Shown piece by piece: positions 11,615-22,569 of a stretch of 64,000 nt of DNA; the stretch's first letter is position 1, and each line of letters opens with the position of its first letter. Source of the stretch: Pseudisothecium myosuroides (taxonomy: Eukaryota; Streptophyta; Bryopsida; Hypnales; Lembophyllaceae); the NCBI GenBank assembly GCA_951799445.1, contig OX637295.1:12400001-12464000 (forward strand). The letters run 5' to 3'. The notes beneath the pieces are model-generated. The model was not told the origin of the DNA and ran no database searches. It saw only the letters and a program-made list of their open reading frames with translations. Position numbers and translations under genes: made by a program.

Positions 11615-12008
11615 TACGGTAAAAGCACTAGTAGTTGATCATTTAAGCAATTTTGGAGCAGGTTGTATACAATATGAGGTGATGGAAATTTTTCATATGT
11701 AGGAAGATAAGAAATATGGGTATAGCAAAATTTTCAGAATTTTATTTTCAAAATTGAAATTACTGTGAATTTTGGGAACCAAAAAGTGCATTTCACCAAT
11801 AGCAAATGTCTAGAGTCTTTCAATTCCAATCACAGCCAAACTACTTTCTTGCTCACTACTTTGGGGGCATGAGTCATGACCTTATTAGTCCCTACCTTGA
11901 AAAGAATAAAAAGTACACATTCCAAACTTGAGTTCCAAGCTTTGTTGGAAATAGCGCACTCTACATGTTGGGTACTGGGCGTGATCTGTTATTGGTGCTT
12001 CTACCTTA
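11615..12008. mobile_element. 394-bp TAAGGTA-type MITE
   Basis: The left end is TACGGTAAAAGCACTAG, one change from TAAGGTA; the right end is TTATTGGTGCTTCTACCTTA. It is highly similar along its whole length to 54377-54772, more distantly to 422-985 and, inverted, to 52289-52694. Non-autonomous and non-coding. Confidence 0.85.
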
Positions 12009-12399
12009 GTTCCTTGCATTCGTAAACCACTTGCAGGAAAATAGTCATTCATTTCCTAGGTGGGTTCTGCATTGTAATGCCCGATATGCAGATTTGTCCC
12101 CGTAATCGGGCATAACAAATTTTACATCCAACAACAAATTCTCATCTTGACTTTTCATCCAATTTCGTTGATTTCTTGCAGTAGTCGATCGTTGGGCATT
12201 GCCCTATACCTAAAGCTTACTGCCATGAATTTTCTTGGGCGAATTCTTGGGATTTATAAGTTAAGTTCTTAGATCGGTGCCAAGTGGAGCTCCTTGTTGG
12301 TGTGCGCCCCAGCAATTGCAACCTCACTCAGAATCACTAAAATTGAGGATGCTTTGCAATTTCTTGAACAGGCATTGCTTGGCCAAAATACGCTCCATA
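12009..12399. other. Intergenic, nothing recognised
   Basis: A short stem (ATGCCCGATAT / TAATCGGGCAT, near 12,080-12,110) is the only structure seen. Confidence 0.4.
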
Positions 12400-12771
12400 T
12401 AAGGTAGAACTGCCCATTACCATACAGATTTGCTATCTAGGTACTTTGGAAAAGATGTTTGTTAGCTCCCATATTTTTCAGAGATAGAAAAGTTTGAGAG
12501 AAGTCATTTGCAAAAAGAATGAAGAGATTCTGACAAGAATTGAATTTTATGTGATTTTTCAAAGACGAAATGTTAAAGCATGAATAGACCCTTGTTGAAA
12601 CATGGGCTGATCCTTCTTAAAGTGTGGGCTGACGTGTCCGCTTCCCAAGTGCATTGCCATCATGGCAAAGAATTACTAAGATTGTAATAATGGATTGATC
12701 ACTGACGCAAATGGAAGGGCCATGTAGGTGTCGGAATTAGGTAGATGACGGTATTGGGCAGTGCTACCTTA
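12400..12771. mobile_element. 372-bp TIR element, TAAGGTAGAACTGCCCA family
   Basis: The ends TAAGGTAGAACTGCCCATTA and GTATTGGGCAGTGCTACCTTA are inverse complements with a small gap. The interior is unlike the other TAAGGTA families in this window. No coding capacity. Confidence 0.8.
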
Positions 12772-12992
12772 CTTGTAATTTGCAAATGAAAATATTCTAA
12801 GTGGATTCACTGTGGAGATTACTTTACTCGGTGGTCAAGGTCCACATAAATGTTTCTAAAAACAAACGTCAATTTTTTTTGGATATTATTTATAAAAATA
12901 AGCTTAAAAAATTGAACAATTTTTTTTTTTTTTCCTATCTTTGCAACAATTGTTGTAATTCCTATACAATGCCAAATTACATTTGTTGACTA

Positions 12993-13604
12993 TAAGGTAG
13001 AAGCACCTAAACTAGACATAATTGTTTACAGACATCTAAAAATGACCTAAATCCAAGTGCAAGTGGATTGAAAATAGAGAGGTGGGGTTCCAAGAAATTG
13101 CACTACAAGAGAAAGGGGTGTTTTAAGCATAGTCCTAGTAGTATAGTCCTATAAGTAATGACCTTCAAGGGATATTTTCAGTAAAAATTTACTAGAAATA
13201 CATGTGTTTTCAATAAATTTTTATTGAAAACACCTCTTTAAGGTCATTACTTATAGGATTATACTACTAGGACTATACTTAAAACACACCTTTTTCTTAT
13301 AGTGTTGTCACTATCATGAAGGCAGGTCTTGTGTTGGGCAATCACCCATGTGTGATTCATGCTTACATTGTGTTGCTTTCTGGTGTTTCCGTGCCCACTT
13401 TGGTGTTAGTCTAGTGTCCACATTATGTGCATCTATGAGTTCTTTTCAAAATTTTGTATTATATTCATACAAAGTCGGAAAAATGTGAAACCAATTTTCT
13501 TGTTTTTTCTAACCTAGCTCCTACCAAGTGCAATAATTTTTTTCTATGCACCCTCCAAATCAAGAGATTCAAAACAAGTGTCCAATTTAGGTGCTTCTAC
13601 TTTA
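12993..13604. mobile_element. TAAGGTAGAAGCACC element with nested CACTA hairpin
   Basis: TAAGGTAGAAGCACCTAAAC at the left and TTTAGGTGCTTCTACTTTA at the right form terminal inverted repeats. The total is 612 bp. Removing the nested CACTA element and one copy of its 3-bp target duplication leaves 405 bp, in the same size range as the related elements (394-406 bp). Confidence 0.8.
13101..13304. mobile_element. 204-bp CACTA-type hairpin MITE, TSD TTG
   Basis: It begins CACTACAAGAGAAAGG and ends CCTTTTTCTTATAGTG, the typical plant CACTA terminus. It is flanked on both sides by TTG (13098-13100 and 13305-13307), the 3-bp duplication expected for this superfamily. The arms of about 85-90 bp pair almost fully (AGTCCTAGTAGTATAGTCCT against AGGATTATACTACTAGGACT). 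It is inserted inside the element at 12993-13604, so it is younger. Confidence 0.9.
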
Positions 13605-14163
13605 ATTGTTGGCTATAATTCAACATAAAATGTTGACCCTAACCATTGAACACGAACATGCAATAGAGAAATTATATTGATAGAGGATAAAGTTGGTGGC
13701 TTCATATATATTAGGCACATAACAATTTTCAATAGCATTGGAAATTTCTTATGGTTTAATCAAAGAGCCGGTAGAAAATTTTGTCGTTATTGTTATTAGT
13801 TGGAAATTCAACAATTGAATTCAAAAAGGACAAGAAATCAATGAAGAAGAAATCAACATTGGCAAGTTCATAACACTGATAAGAAATTTAAAATGTTTGA
13901 ACATAAAATATCCACTTAGGAAGCTCCAATGCAATACGACAATTACTAGGATCATTAGCTTAGCGAATTAATGACACTATTTATTCAATTTTATTTTTCT
14001 AATTTATGTAACAATGAAATGATGAATAAGACACTTTTTGATTTCTATCATGTACCCGTGTTGTAAATTTTCTAATTCTTCATCATACACTTGTATGTTC
14101 AATTGGGTAGCCTAATTGTCCAGTTTACACAAAATAGTGAAATTTGTCGACACTCGAGCCTTT
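13605..14163. other. AT-rich intergenic
   Basis: No gene. A fragment TTTACACAAAATAGTGAAATT near 14125-14145 matches the arm of the inverted-repeat element at 54846-55081. Confidence 0.4.
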
Positions 14164-14482
14164 TAAGGTAGGAGGTCCATGAAGCGACCATCTAAGCGCT
14201 AAAACTGATGTTTGGGGAGGTAAAAAATCTTGAAATATTTTTCAATAAATTTTCCTTGAAAGACAAGAGGAAATGGCATCTACCCCAAGTTGTTTCATAT
14301 TTTTTGGAGCTTTGTAGAATTAGTTATGAAATTTTGAAGTTGAAATGCTATAAGGCTCTAAAAGCGACCACCTCCTAGAATGTACACCGTTTGTACATTT
14401 TGATAAATGGAAGAAAGCAAAATGTACCTTTGTGTCATGTTCGGTTCAAAATGCCCGATCGGAGTTTGAGCCTCCTACCTTA
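14164..14482. mobile_element. 319-bp TIR element, TAAGGTAGGAGG family
   Basis: TAAGGTAGGAGGTCCATGAA at the left, GAGCCTCCTACCTTA at the right. The interior shares long blocks with 56569-56869 (GCGACCATCTAAG, GTTTCATATTTTTTGGA, GAAGAAAGCAAAATGTACCT), so both belong to one family. A third left end appears near 51590. Confidence 0.8.
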
Positions 14483-15099
14483 GTTCAAGTGCTACTGGCA
14501 CCCTAGGCAGCCATCCTCACTCTCGCACATGAAACTCATGGCAACTCACTTTTTCATTCAATGGCCACATCAACTTGTTCTTTGGTTAACCCTCTCGGTC
14601 TCACAAAACCCAAAAAAGGTTGTAAAATTGTTAAAATATAGAAATAGGTAAAAATCATAGAAGAATTTGGAGTTTGATTGCATAAAAAGGTCCCTAATTT
14701 TTTTGGTGGAGCATCATCTATAAATGTTTGATCCTAGAAAATAAGGGTGTATGTGGAATTTATGGAGGTTTATACATGGAAGCCACTATGGAGTGCATAA
14801 AAAGAAGTGCAAAAGATGCACAAAATGTATGAGGGGAATAACAAACAAGTTGTACAGATTTTTTAGAGGAACATCGACAAACTAATGTCTATTTGGCCCC
14901 CTACTATAGTGAAAGCGGAAGTTTCCTAAAAAAAAATGGTGTCTTCATCTTTGCACAATGAAAATTTGTATTGATTATGGATGCATTTAACGGAATTGAA
15001 TTGGATTGTGACCCCTTCCTAAACCAACCCCCTATATAAGCTTGCCTAAAAATGTACCGCCTTTGCAAATTAACAAAAACTTGGGGAATTTTCCATTAA
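14483..15099. other. AT-rich intergenic
   Basis: No feature supported apart from the TTAA at 15096-15099, which precedes a CCCCTAAAGG terminus. Confidence 0.4.
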
Positions 15100-17728
15100 C
15101 CCCTAAAGGATCATCATCCCGATCATCATGTTTAGAGGCCCCAAACTGCTTCAAAATATTCATCCCCTTGCAATCGAGCTTGGCATATCCAACTTGAAGA
15201 TTTTACTTAGATACAGAATCCATCGCATGAAACCACATCCAAAATGTGGGTATTGGTTTCCCTCTAAAATGTGGCTCATGGTCCACACACCCTCAGTCAC
15301 ACGAGGCTCTTGAGTTTGGAACAAAATTACCAGCGCATGGAGACTTATTGTAAAATACATAGAATCTATCCCACCATCTAACGCAGACGAGGTCCTCTCC
15401 ACCAGCCTCTGGTGGTCCACTAGCTATATTGGAGCCAACTTTCACTTTCAGCTGACAGAGCTAGGGTGCTAGCCCAGCGTGGCTACGCACAATAGGTGAT
15501 CTCTGGGACTTCCACATGCATGACTTCAAATCATGGGATGAAGTGTCTTTTAGCTTTTCCCTTACGGAAATGGAAAGGCATAGTTGGTCCTATTGCATAT
15601 CTAGGATCCCTCCGGACTGGCTATTCATGCTCACTCATCGGTTTGACACTGCACAAGAAGGAGAATGGTTAGGACTTTTTTCTCAACTAGACAACCCTCT
15701 TCCTATGCTCACATGGAAAAACCATATTCCAGATAATCGCATCTTGCTTCCCCAACCTCAAACTCTGGTTTTGCCTAGTGATGTCCTATTAGCAACAGTC
15801 GGACTCACTTCAAGGCAATTGTCCATTATTCCAACCTCAAACGAGGTTGTAACTCATACTGGCCATGTCCGCAGGGTTCGCATTTTAGAAGTTAAGAAAG
15901 GAAGCAACAACACTTTGCATTTGCTCTTCTCCGGTGCCATCCAATCTATGAAGTTTGATCCTGCTCATTAGCAATGGGATGATGGCAACAATTTGGTGGC
16001 TTATACTACATCTTTGGGCCGTAACCTCATCACCAGACATCGCCAGTTATAGAGATCCATACCCTCAAAATGGTCTGGCCATCCCCCTTCAGTATTTCTA
16101 CCTGATCGGAAAGAAGTTTGGCACAAGTCACGTTCACAGAAAGAGGCGGCTTTCATGTGGTCTGTATGGCACAATGCGGTAGCGGTACACTCATGGCGTG
16201 CGAGAATTGCCCTGGATATTGATACCAACTGTAATTGTTGCTCCTTAGCTTGCGAAGAAAAACCTATACATCGATTTTTTTCTTGTCCAAGGGCCCAAGA
16301 GGTTTGGGACTATGCTCAATCCATTCTCTACCACATCCAAGGGGACTCAACCGGACCCCATACCTATTTTGACTTCTCCCAATGTATTTTTGGGTCTTTG
16401 ATTCCAAGACGTTTTCATGTTCTTCGAACCATTTGGACCCTTCTACGTGGCTCGTCACTTTGGCTTATCTGGATTTCCCGTAATAGTACGGTTTTTTCTA
16501 ACAACCGGTGGCCTCTGGAGGTTACTCACGACACTATGTGGAATGCACTACTTGATTTTGGGCACGCCGCACAATTAAAGGCACAAATAGGGGCTCAACA
16601 GCGCCCCCCACAAGCTTCTACCATTTGGGATAGATTTGATAACATTTGGATCCACTCTCCTATTCTTGCTAGTAGGCTAGACTCATGCATTATTTGGAAC
16701 AAGAAGGGCCCTTCCCTTTGTTTGTTTCAGTAGTTCTCTTGGTTTCTTTTTGGCTCTTGCTCTTATCTCTTCATTGTCCAGCTCTTGAGCTTGGTTGTTG
16801 TTCTTGGTTTTTTTTAATGCAATGGTTCGTTCCATTTGTTCAAAAAAATAAAATATATATTCATCCTCAAAGCAAGGTCAAAATCTTCATTAATAACTAT
16901 TTTTTAACAAATCCAACCGTAAGATCTTTTGGTTGACTTGTTCTAGTACATTGTCCTAAAATTTTAGAGCAAATGTCTCCACTAATTACAAGTTTGATGT
17001 GCCTAAACTTCAAAAGGTAGGATTTTCTAGCCCTTCTAAAAGGTGAAGTTTAGTCTTTCAACATTTAAAAGGAAACTTATATGTTCTATAACTTGTGCAT
17101 TTTGTCAATATTTAGGGAAATGAGTTAAATACATATGAAAAAAATTTAACTAAAAAAACTTTCATATTCAACTTAAAAAACATTGTAAAGTGGAAGGTGG
17201 TTCTAAATAAAAACAACAACAACCAATATGCTAATAACTTTTACAAGATATTGAGAATTGTTAATCACAATGGTGAAAACATTTTAATAAAAAATTAATA
17301 TCCTATATTTTTATTATAAATTCAAAATTTCAAAATTGAGAGCAAAAGATGACTGTGTATGTATGTTTTTTCTACCTTCATTGCCCCCCAAATAAAACTC
17401 TTTGTAACTTGCACTTCACTATTCGGAATTGAATGTTTCAAATTTTTTTGAATATTAGTTATCAATCTACACAATCCATAAAATATAATTTATATTTCTT
17501 TCTGCCTAATTTGACATTGAAACTGAAAAAATCCTTCAACTTTTGTAGTATTTATTGGAATGATGTGAAACAAAGCTTCACTTGTAGATTATGATGAGTG
17601 GCATCCATCTTAAAAATTTCATGCAAAACTTCCAAATTATAAAGTCAATAGGGCTTGCTCGAGTTTTCAAAAAGCCCAAAATTTATAACCTTTTCTTATG
17701 ATAAGTGGGCTCTTTGGTCCCTTAGGGA
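15100..17728. mobile_element. Possible 2.6-kb TTAA-bounded element holding the LINE
   Basis: TTAA at 15096-15099 is followed by CCCCTAAAGGATC. At the far side GGTCCCTTAGGGA is followed by TTAA at 17729-17732. These ends match the TTAA family, and 17,390-17,520 resembles the interior of 9446-10388 (CACTTCACTATTCGGAATTGAATG-type blocks). The LINE fragment would be an insertion inside it. The ends may belong to two different elements, so the call is tentative. Confidence 0.35.
15128..16860 (+). pseudogene. Decayed LINE (non-LTR retrotransposon) 3' end
   Basis: The frame from 15516 to 16733 stays open apart from stops at 15969-15971 and 16050-16052. It encodes the C-terminal part of a plant LINE polyprotein. 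Its last third carries a zf-RVT-type zinc-binding motif: WSVWHNAVAVHSWRARIAL, then CNCCSLACEEKPIHRFF, then SCPRAQEVWDYAQSI, that is Cys-x2-Cys ... His-x4-Cys. The preceding region (15128-15500) is frameshifted and probably corresponds to the segment between reverse transcriptase and zf-RVT (DEVLSTSLWWSTSYIG is readable near 15,390). Reverse transcriptase catalytic motifs are absent, so the copy is 5'-truncated, as is usual for LINEs. An A-rich tail-like stretch (CAAAAAAATAAAATATAT) follows at about 16,840. The element is dead. Confidence 0.7.
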
Positions 17729-18632
17729 TTAAGAACAATGTTAAGTAAAGTAAACCTGCCCATTTCCGCCATTCACCTTATTTTTGCCATCTGACTTTTG
17801 GCCCCATCTCCATCATGGAACTCATCCAAATCCATTTAGTTTTTTGACAAGATCAGAGCCTTAATGCCAGCAAGGGTAACGTGTCGGTCTTTGATTGGTA
17901 TATACCTAGGTGTTAATAGATATATGGAATGGTGGTTATAGGATGTTTAGAGGATGTTTGTGACTCCAATAGTAAACAGTTTTGTCATTTTAGGGTAGAA
18001 CACTTCAGAAATTCATAGAAATTACAATTTTGATCAAAAAATTATAATTCCACTTGGATTTGATTTGTGAAACAAACACACACTTTTGAAAAATATGTGC
18101 CCTTCTTGGAATTGGCCCTAAAGTATTCAAATTGCAAATCAAGGTGGTAATAGGCTTGTTTATCTTATTGCTTATTTTGCCGCATTTGGATGTAGTCAAG
18201 GTAGGAACACTATTTAGGTACCTATTCTTGAAGACATGATTTTCAAACATCTACTAAACAAAATTTGGCCTATTGTAACTTTTGCACATGGGTTGCAAAT
18301 TGGGTGCCTTCTTTGGTGCATTGAAATTTTCTACCTTATCATTTGTCAATGAAAGCATATAGAAACCCTACTAATCTACTAATGAAAATCCGTTTGCAGT
18401 AGACAATGTAGCAAAAAGAGGCAAGCGTGCCGGTCCATGCCATTTTGTCCCTCCCCCTTCTAAAAAAATCAAGACCATAGATCACTTTTAAGAACCTCCC
18501 CCCTTCTTTGATGCCATTGATCTTAAAAAAAACTTGGGATACAATACAGGATACGGGCCCCTAACCAGGAATATGAATACAAATATAGACTTGAAATACG
18601 GATACGGATACGGATATGGCCCTTACTTTATA
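16861..18632. other. AT-rich, gene-free stretch
   Basis: No gene is supported. At 18,590-18,620 there is a short GGATAC microsatellite-like run (ACGGATACGGATACGGATAT). Confidence 0.4.
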
Positions 18633-19207
18633 GTCCCTCTGTCCCACTAAAAGCTTCAAAAAGCTTCCCCACAAGGGACTAACTATATTTTTAGCCTTTG
18701 TGCTAGTGGTACACATATGCATTCAAAAACTAGCAAACCATCCCTTAGATCTATGCAAAATCTCCAACTTAGGCGCCATCGTTTAGGCGCCCAAAATCCA
18801 TGCAAAAAATATCATTTTTGAACATAGTTTGTGAATGTTGCCAGCTCTATCATTCTTGATGGTTTAAAGGTTGGTGGCAACAATGGGATTCTAAAAACAT
18901 TTCTCAACCTAAATACTCGCAAGAAAAAAACCTGGACCACTTTAAGAACAAATCTTCATAGCACCGAAGTGGTCACCAAATCCATGGTTAATACTACTGT
19001 CTGTGGAAGCATAGCAAGTATAGGGCATTGCCTCATGTAGGTAAGACCAAGTTTTCTAGGAGAGAAGTGCTCCCTAATCTCTTGACTTGCTCCACAAGGT
19101 CGTTCAACACGGCCAACGCTTCCTTAGCGATTGAAATTATAAAACAAAGTTTTTTAGTGGAACAAGAATTGTGCCTGATTTAGAGGTTTTTAGTGGGACA
19201 AAGGGAG
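18633..19207. mobile_element. 575-bp Stowaway/mariner-like element
   Basis: The ends GTCCCTCTGTCCCACTAAAA and TTTTTAGTGGGACAAAGGGAG are inverted repeats matching the classic plant Stowaway/mariner terminus (CTCCCTCNGTCCC). Both are bordered by TA, the expected target duplication. At 575 bp it is longer than a typical Stowaway MITE. The plus-strand frame 18831-19040 was checked and shows no transposase motif I can recognise, so it is probably a deletion derivative. Confidence 0.8.
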
Positions 19208-19882
19208 TATATGTGACACAAATCCCAATCTAAAATTACAAGTAGGGTTGGAATGGGGGGGGGGGTATAAAATGAATTGAATTTTTTTAATTAATTAATT
19301 TTTTTTTCTTAAACTGAAATTAATTTTTTTGAAGGGGTGGGATTGGGGGGTAATAAATTGAATTGAAATGAAATTTTGAGCTCATTGCATTGTGACACAA
19401 TTTTGTCACATACAATGTATTGTTATAAAAGAGGCAAGCAGTTATTGCCTCACTATCAATTGAGACAGAGTGACAAGAATAGGTATGCCTACCTTACCTT
19501 CCTTTACCGGCCCCCAACATGGTGACGCAAACTGCCTGACGGAAGTCTGGTGATGGATGGCAGTGTTCAAGGAGAGAGAGAGAGAGCGTCGAAAATGGGG
19601 GATCATCATGCTAGAAGTAAATACTTGAAAAACCTCGCACTCTCTCCCTTTCGTTTTCGTCTTCAACTTCCGCATTGCGCCTCGGTTATTGCGCCCCAAA
19701 TCAGTGTATCGTCACAGCTGCGTAGCTCTGTTATGGTGGGAGGGCTGCACAGCAGCCATTGTGCTTGGAATTGAGAGGGATTTGCGGACAGTCTAGTGCC
19801 TGGTGGGGGGCTTTGCGTGACAAAAGGGAAGGCGTGACGGAGATCTCAATACGCGTTGTGATTGAGGTTAGTTTTTTGGGTT
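19208..19882. other. G-run/AT-rich spacer, then start of a gene-like island
   Basis: 19,250-19,400 is low complexity (a run of G, then A/T-rich sequence with TTAATTAATTAA). From about 19,440 the composition becomes GC-balanced and 5'UTR-like (a GAGAGAGAGAG tract at 19,571; a Ser/Leu-rich frame 19595-19774, MGDHHARSKYLKNLALSPF). It may be the original 5' part of the disrupted gene at 20,231-20,619. No product is recognised. Confidence 0.3.
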
Positions 19883-20121
19883 CACTATAAGAAACCCGCG
19901 TTTTAGGTGACGTTAGCATAATTTTAGGAGATGGATTTTAGTCAACGTCCGAGAAAACAACTTGTGTTTTTATGTCAATAATAAACGTCCATTGTAACAT
20001 TTAGATATTACAATGGACGTTATTATTGACATAAAAACACAAGTTGTTTTTTCGGACATCCACTAAAATCTGTCTCCTAAAATTATGCTAGCGTCACCCA
20101 AAACGCGGGTTTCTTATAGTA
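19883..20121. mobile_element. 239-bp near-perfect CACTA hairpin, TSD GTT
   Basis: It starts CACTATAAGAAACCCGCG and ends CGCGGGTTTCTTATAGTA, a CACTA-type terminus with one changed end base. It is flanked by GTT on both sides (19880-19882 and 20122-20124). Arms of about 115 bp pair with very few mismatches across a loop of only a few bases near 20,003. It lies in the middle of a gene-like island. The near-perfect arms imply a recent insertion, and any transcript across it would fold into a long hairpin. Confidence 0.9.
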
Positions 20122-20230
20122 GTTGGAGGCATTTTGTTTCTCACGCAGTATTAGACTTTTTCATGTGCTCCTTCTTGTTGCCATCTTGACAGATTGTAAC
20201 TCACTTGTAGCAGTTGGGCAATGTAATAAT

Positions 20231-20619
20231 ATGAAGCGAAATATCTTGAGGATTGTGAAATTCGATCGCTTAATAGTGCAATTGGCAAAAAACATGGCCA
20301 GGGAAAGCACTAGGGCAGCCGTGAGAGTGAGTGCCATGAGTGCGGCTTTTGTCTCCTTGGTGTCCATTGGGAACACTGTCGCCATGGCTTTAGCTACAAG
20401 AGGTAAGCCAAGAGGGACAAGGAAAGGCAGGTGGAGGACAAGAAAAGGCAAGAGGAAGACAAGAAGAGGCTGAAGGAGGATAATAGACGCGTCGAGGAGA
20501 ATTTACGAAAAAATGAAGATGGTATGCTGGCTGTGAAAGCAAAACTTGCACGAATTCAATCCCACTTTTCTCATCGAGCAGGGTTTTGGAAGAAACTGTA
20601 TGGGTTTTTTCTTGGTTGA
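20231..20619 (+). pseudogene. Frameshifted coiled-coil protein, unknown function
   Basis: From the ATG at 20231 one frame reads MKRNILRIVKFDRLIV, then AKNMARESTRAAVRVSAM and a hydrophobic stretch (AAFVSLVSIGNTVAMALA), then becomes meaningless basic sequence and stops at 20471-20473. In the -1 frame, from just after 20,403, a strongly charged coiled coil is open: KRDKERQVEDKKRQEEDKKR and on to KNEDGMLAVKAKLARIQ, ending HRAGFWKKLYGFFLG before a TGA at 20617. The simplest reading is one ancestral membrane-plus-coiled-coil protein broken by a frameshift near 20,395-20,405. The point coincides with AG|GTAAGC, so an intron donor is an alternative, but no fitting acceptor was found. A CACTA hairpin sits about 110 bp upstream of the ATG. 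The family is not recognised. Confidence 0.4.
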
Positions 20620-20621
20620 TC

Positions 20622-21824
20622 CAACAGCACAACGGAAATGGCATTAGATGACTATGATTGTTGGCGGAATTTCTCCAAGGAGACGTTTCTGGCTACATGG
20701 AATACAAGCTGGCCTTTGATTAGAGCATTGGATTGGATTCACAGTCCTAGATTGGACAATAGAGCAGCTAATACTAGAGGCGCGAATGATTTATGCAATT
20801 TTTCTTGCTGCTATAGTTATTCTATAGTAGGTAGTCAGTCAGCTTGTTTCAACTAAGAACAAGTGGTTTGGTATTGGTATTGACAAATTATTATTAAATC
20901 ATCCATCCATATACTATAAAAAAACAATGTCCAAATTAACTAACTGTGTCCGAATCAACAAAAAAATGTTTCAATTAATAGAAAATGACAAAATAATGTT
21001 TGAATTGACAAAAAATTGACAAGAAAATGTATGATACTACATGAAAAAAACAATGCCCGATCCAACATGATAATTAACTCATATATATTGGTTAAAACAA
21101 TTGGTTTGGACATTTTGGTTCGGACAAAAATCAACAGTTTTATGTTGATTTTATATCTTGATTTAGTCAAATTAAAAGAATTAGTAATATTATTCAATAA
21201 GTTGCTACTTACGCTACGACATAGGCTAAACCTGCCATGTCAGTAGACTTGCCAAGCGAATTGAATTGCCACGTCGATCAACAACCAACAAATAGATGCT
21301 GAATAAATGGATATTTGATTAAAGTTTTCAAAATAGATTCTACACTTTAAAATTAAATTTAAAAAAATTCAAAACTATATTCAAAATAATTCAATATATA
21401 TAATAGTTGAACTTATTGCAAAGTACAAATTCATACCTTAATGGTTTTCAACAAGTGTAGTTGATTGCAAGTTGGAGATAGATTTAGAGAGCACAAGATT
21501 GCAAAGACAAGTCTACTATTGCTAACATATACGTAGGAGAACAACAAGTAGCGAGTCAATCAAATGTCCAACATACAAATCTAGTCTCTAAAATTAAACA
21601 AGTCAATTTGAGGTACAAATAGAAAATGCATACATCCGCTAGTGAAGCAAAAAATGAGATAGACATGCATGAGAACTTACAAGTTACTAGAGATCACTTG
21701 TTAGTGACGAGATGCAACGCTTGAACAAGGGATTGGAGATGTGGAGTGAGGTAACTAATTTCCCATGTGATTTGTAGGGTCACAAAAATGTTATATGCAG
21801 TAGTAAGGAATGGAAATTAATTAT
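20622..21824. other. Spacer downstream of the frameshifted gene
   Basis: 20,620-20,860 is still GC-balanced and may be 3'UTR. After about 20,880 it is AT-rich without recognisable genes. Repeated AAAATGT(T/C)...AATTGACAA motifs occur near 20,930-21,020. Confidence 0.35.
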
Positions 21825-21978
21825 ATGGGCAATTTCGTTAAAATGGCAATATTCCAAGTGCCACTTTGACGGTGTGCCATTTTTACCATCTAGGATTGGT
21901 ATAGATTTCAGGACGACCCTTCAAAACTGTTTTCATGCCATTTTAAAAAAATATCGCCATTTTAACGAAATTGCCCAT
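21825..21978. mobile_element. 154-bp MITE, ATGGGCAATTTCG ends
   Basis: ATGGGCAATTTCGTTAAAAT at the left and ATTTTAACGAAATTGCCCAT at the right are exact inverse complements for at least 20 bp. TTAT flanks both sides (21821-21824, 21979-21982), a possible 4-bp target duplication. No coding capacity. Confidence 0.75.
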
Positions 21979-22569
21979 TTATACAATTTCAACAACTTAT
22001 GGATAGCAACTAAAGTTACATTAAATTTCAAGCAAGAGATTTTTGGCTGTAAATGCCAAATGACTTTTTATATAATCACTTACCACATGAAGAATCTTTG
22101 ATTTTGTAAGATTTTATATTATCTAAAAGTTATTAAATGTTTTAGGACATGCACCTGAGTTTGGGTGGTAAATTTAACTCCGTTGTTATTGTTGACCGCA
22201 TCATCCACCCTACAGGATAGGTGGATACAAAGGAGTGGTAGTGTAAAGACTCCCTACCTAATATTCTATTTCTATAAAGTAGGACCATAGTGGTATGCAT
22301 TGGTGTCAAGGTACCTTAATAATATATATTTTTTACAATAAACTTTGTAAAAATAAACAATGAATTTTCAAAGTATTGATTATAAGTTTATGAAAATCAA
22401 CCTTAAACTTTTATGTTTCAAATGTCTACAGTTTAAGCAAGAGATTGAAGGAATAGATCTAGAATCTTCACTTTGAAAATTCATAACAAGTAAATAATCC
22501 CTCTCAAAAAGCACATCTTCTTTAGTTGGATAGTTTGAGCTCTTTGAAAAAGTCTTGTTTTGTTAATTG
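21979..22569. other. AT-rich intergenic
   Basis: No gene or repeat boundary supported. Confidence 0.4.

Noticed and set aside
18831..19040. Open frame inside the Stowaway-like element, tested as a mariner transposase fragment
   Set aside because: No DDE-type catalytic signature or helix-turn-helix was recognised in either strand.
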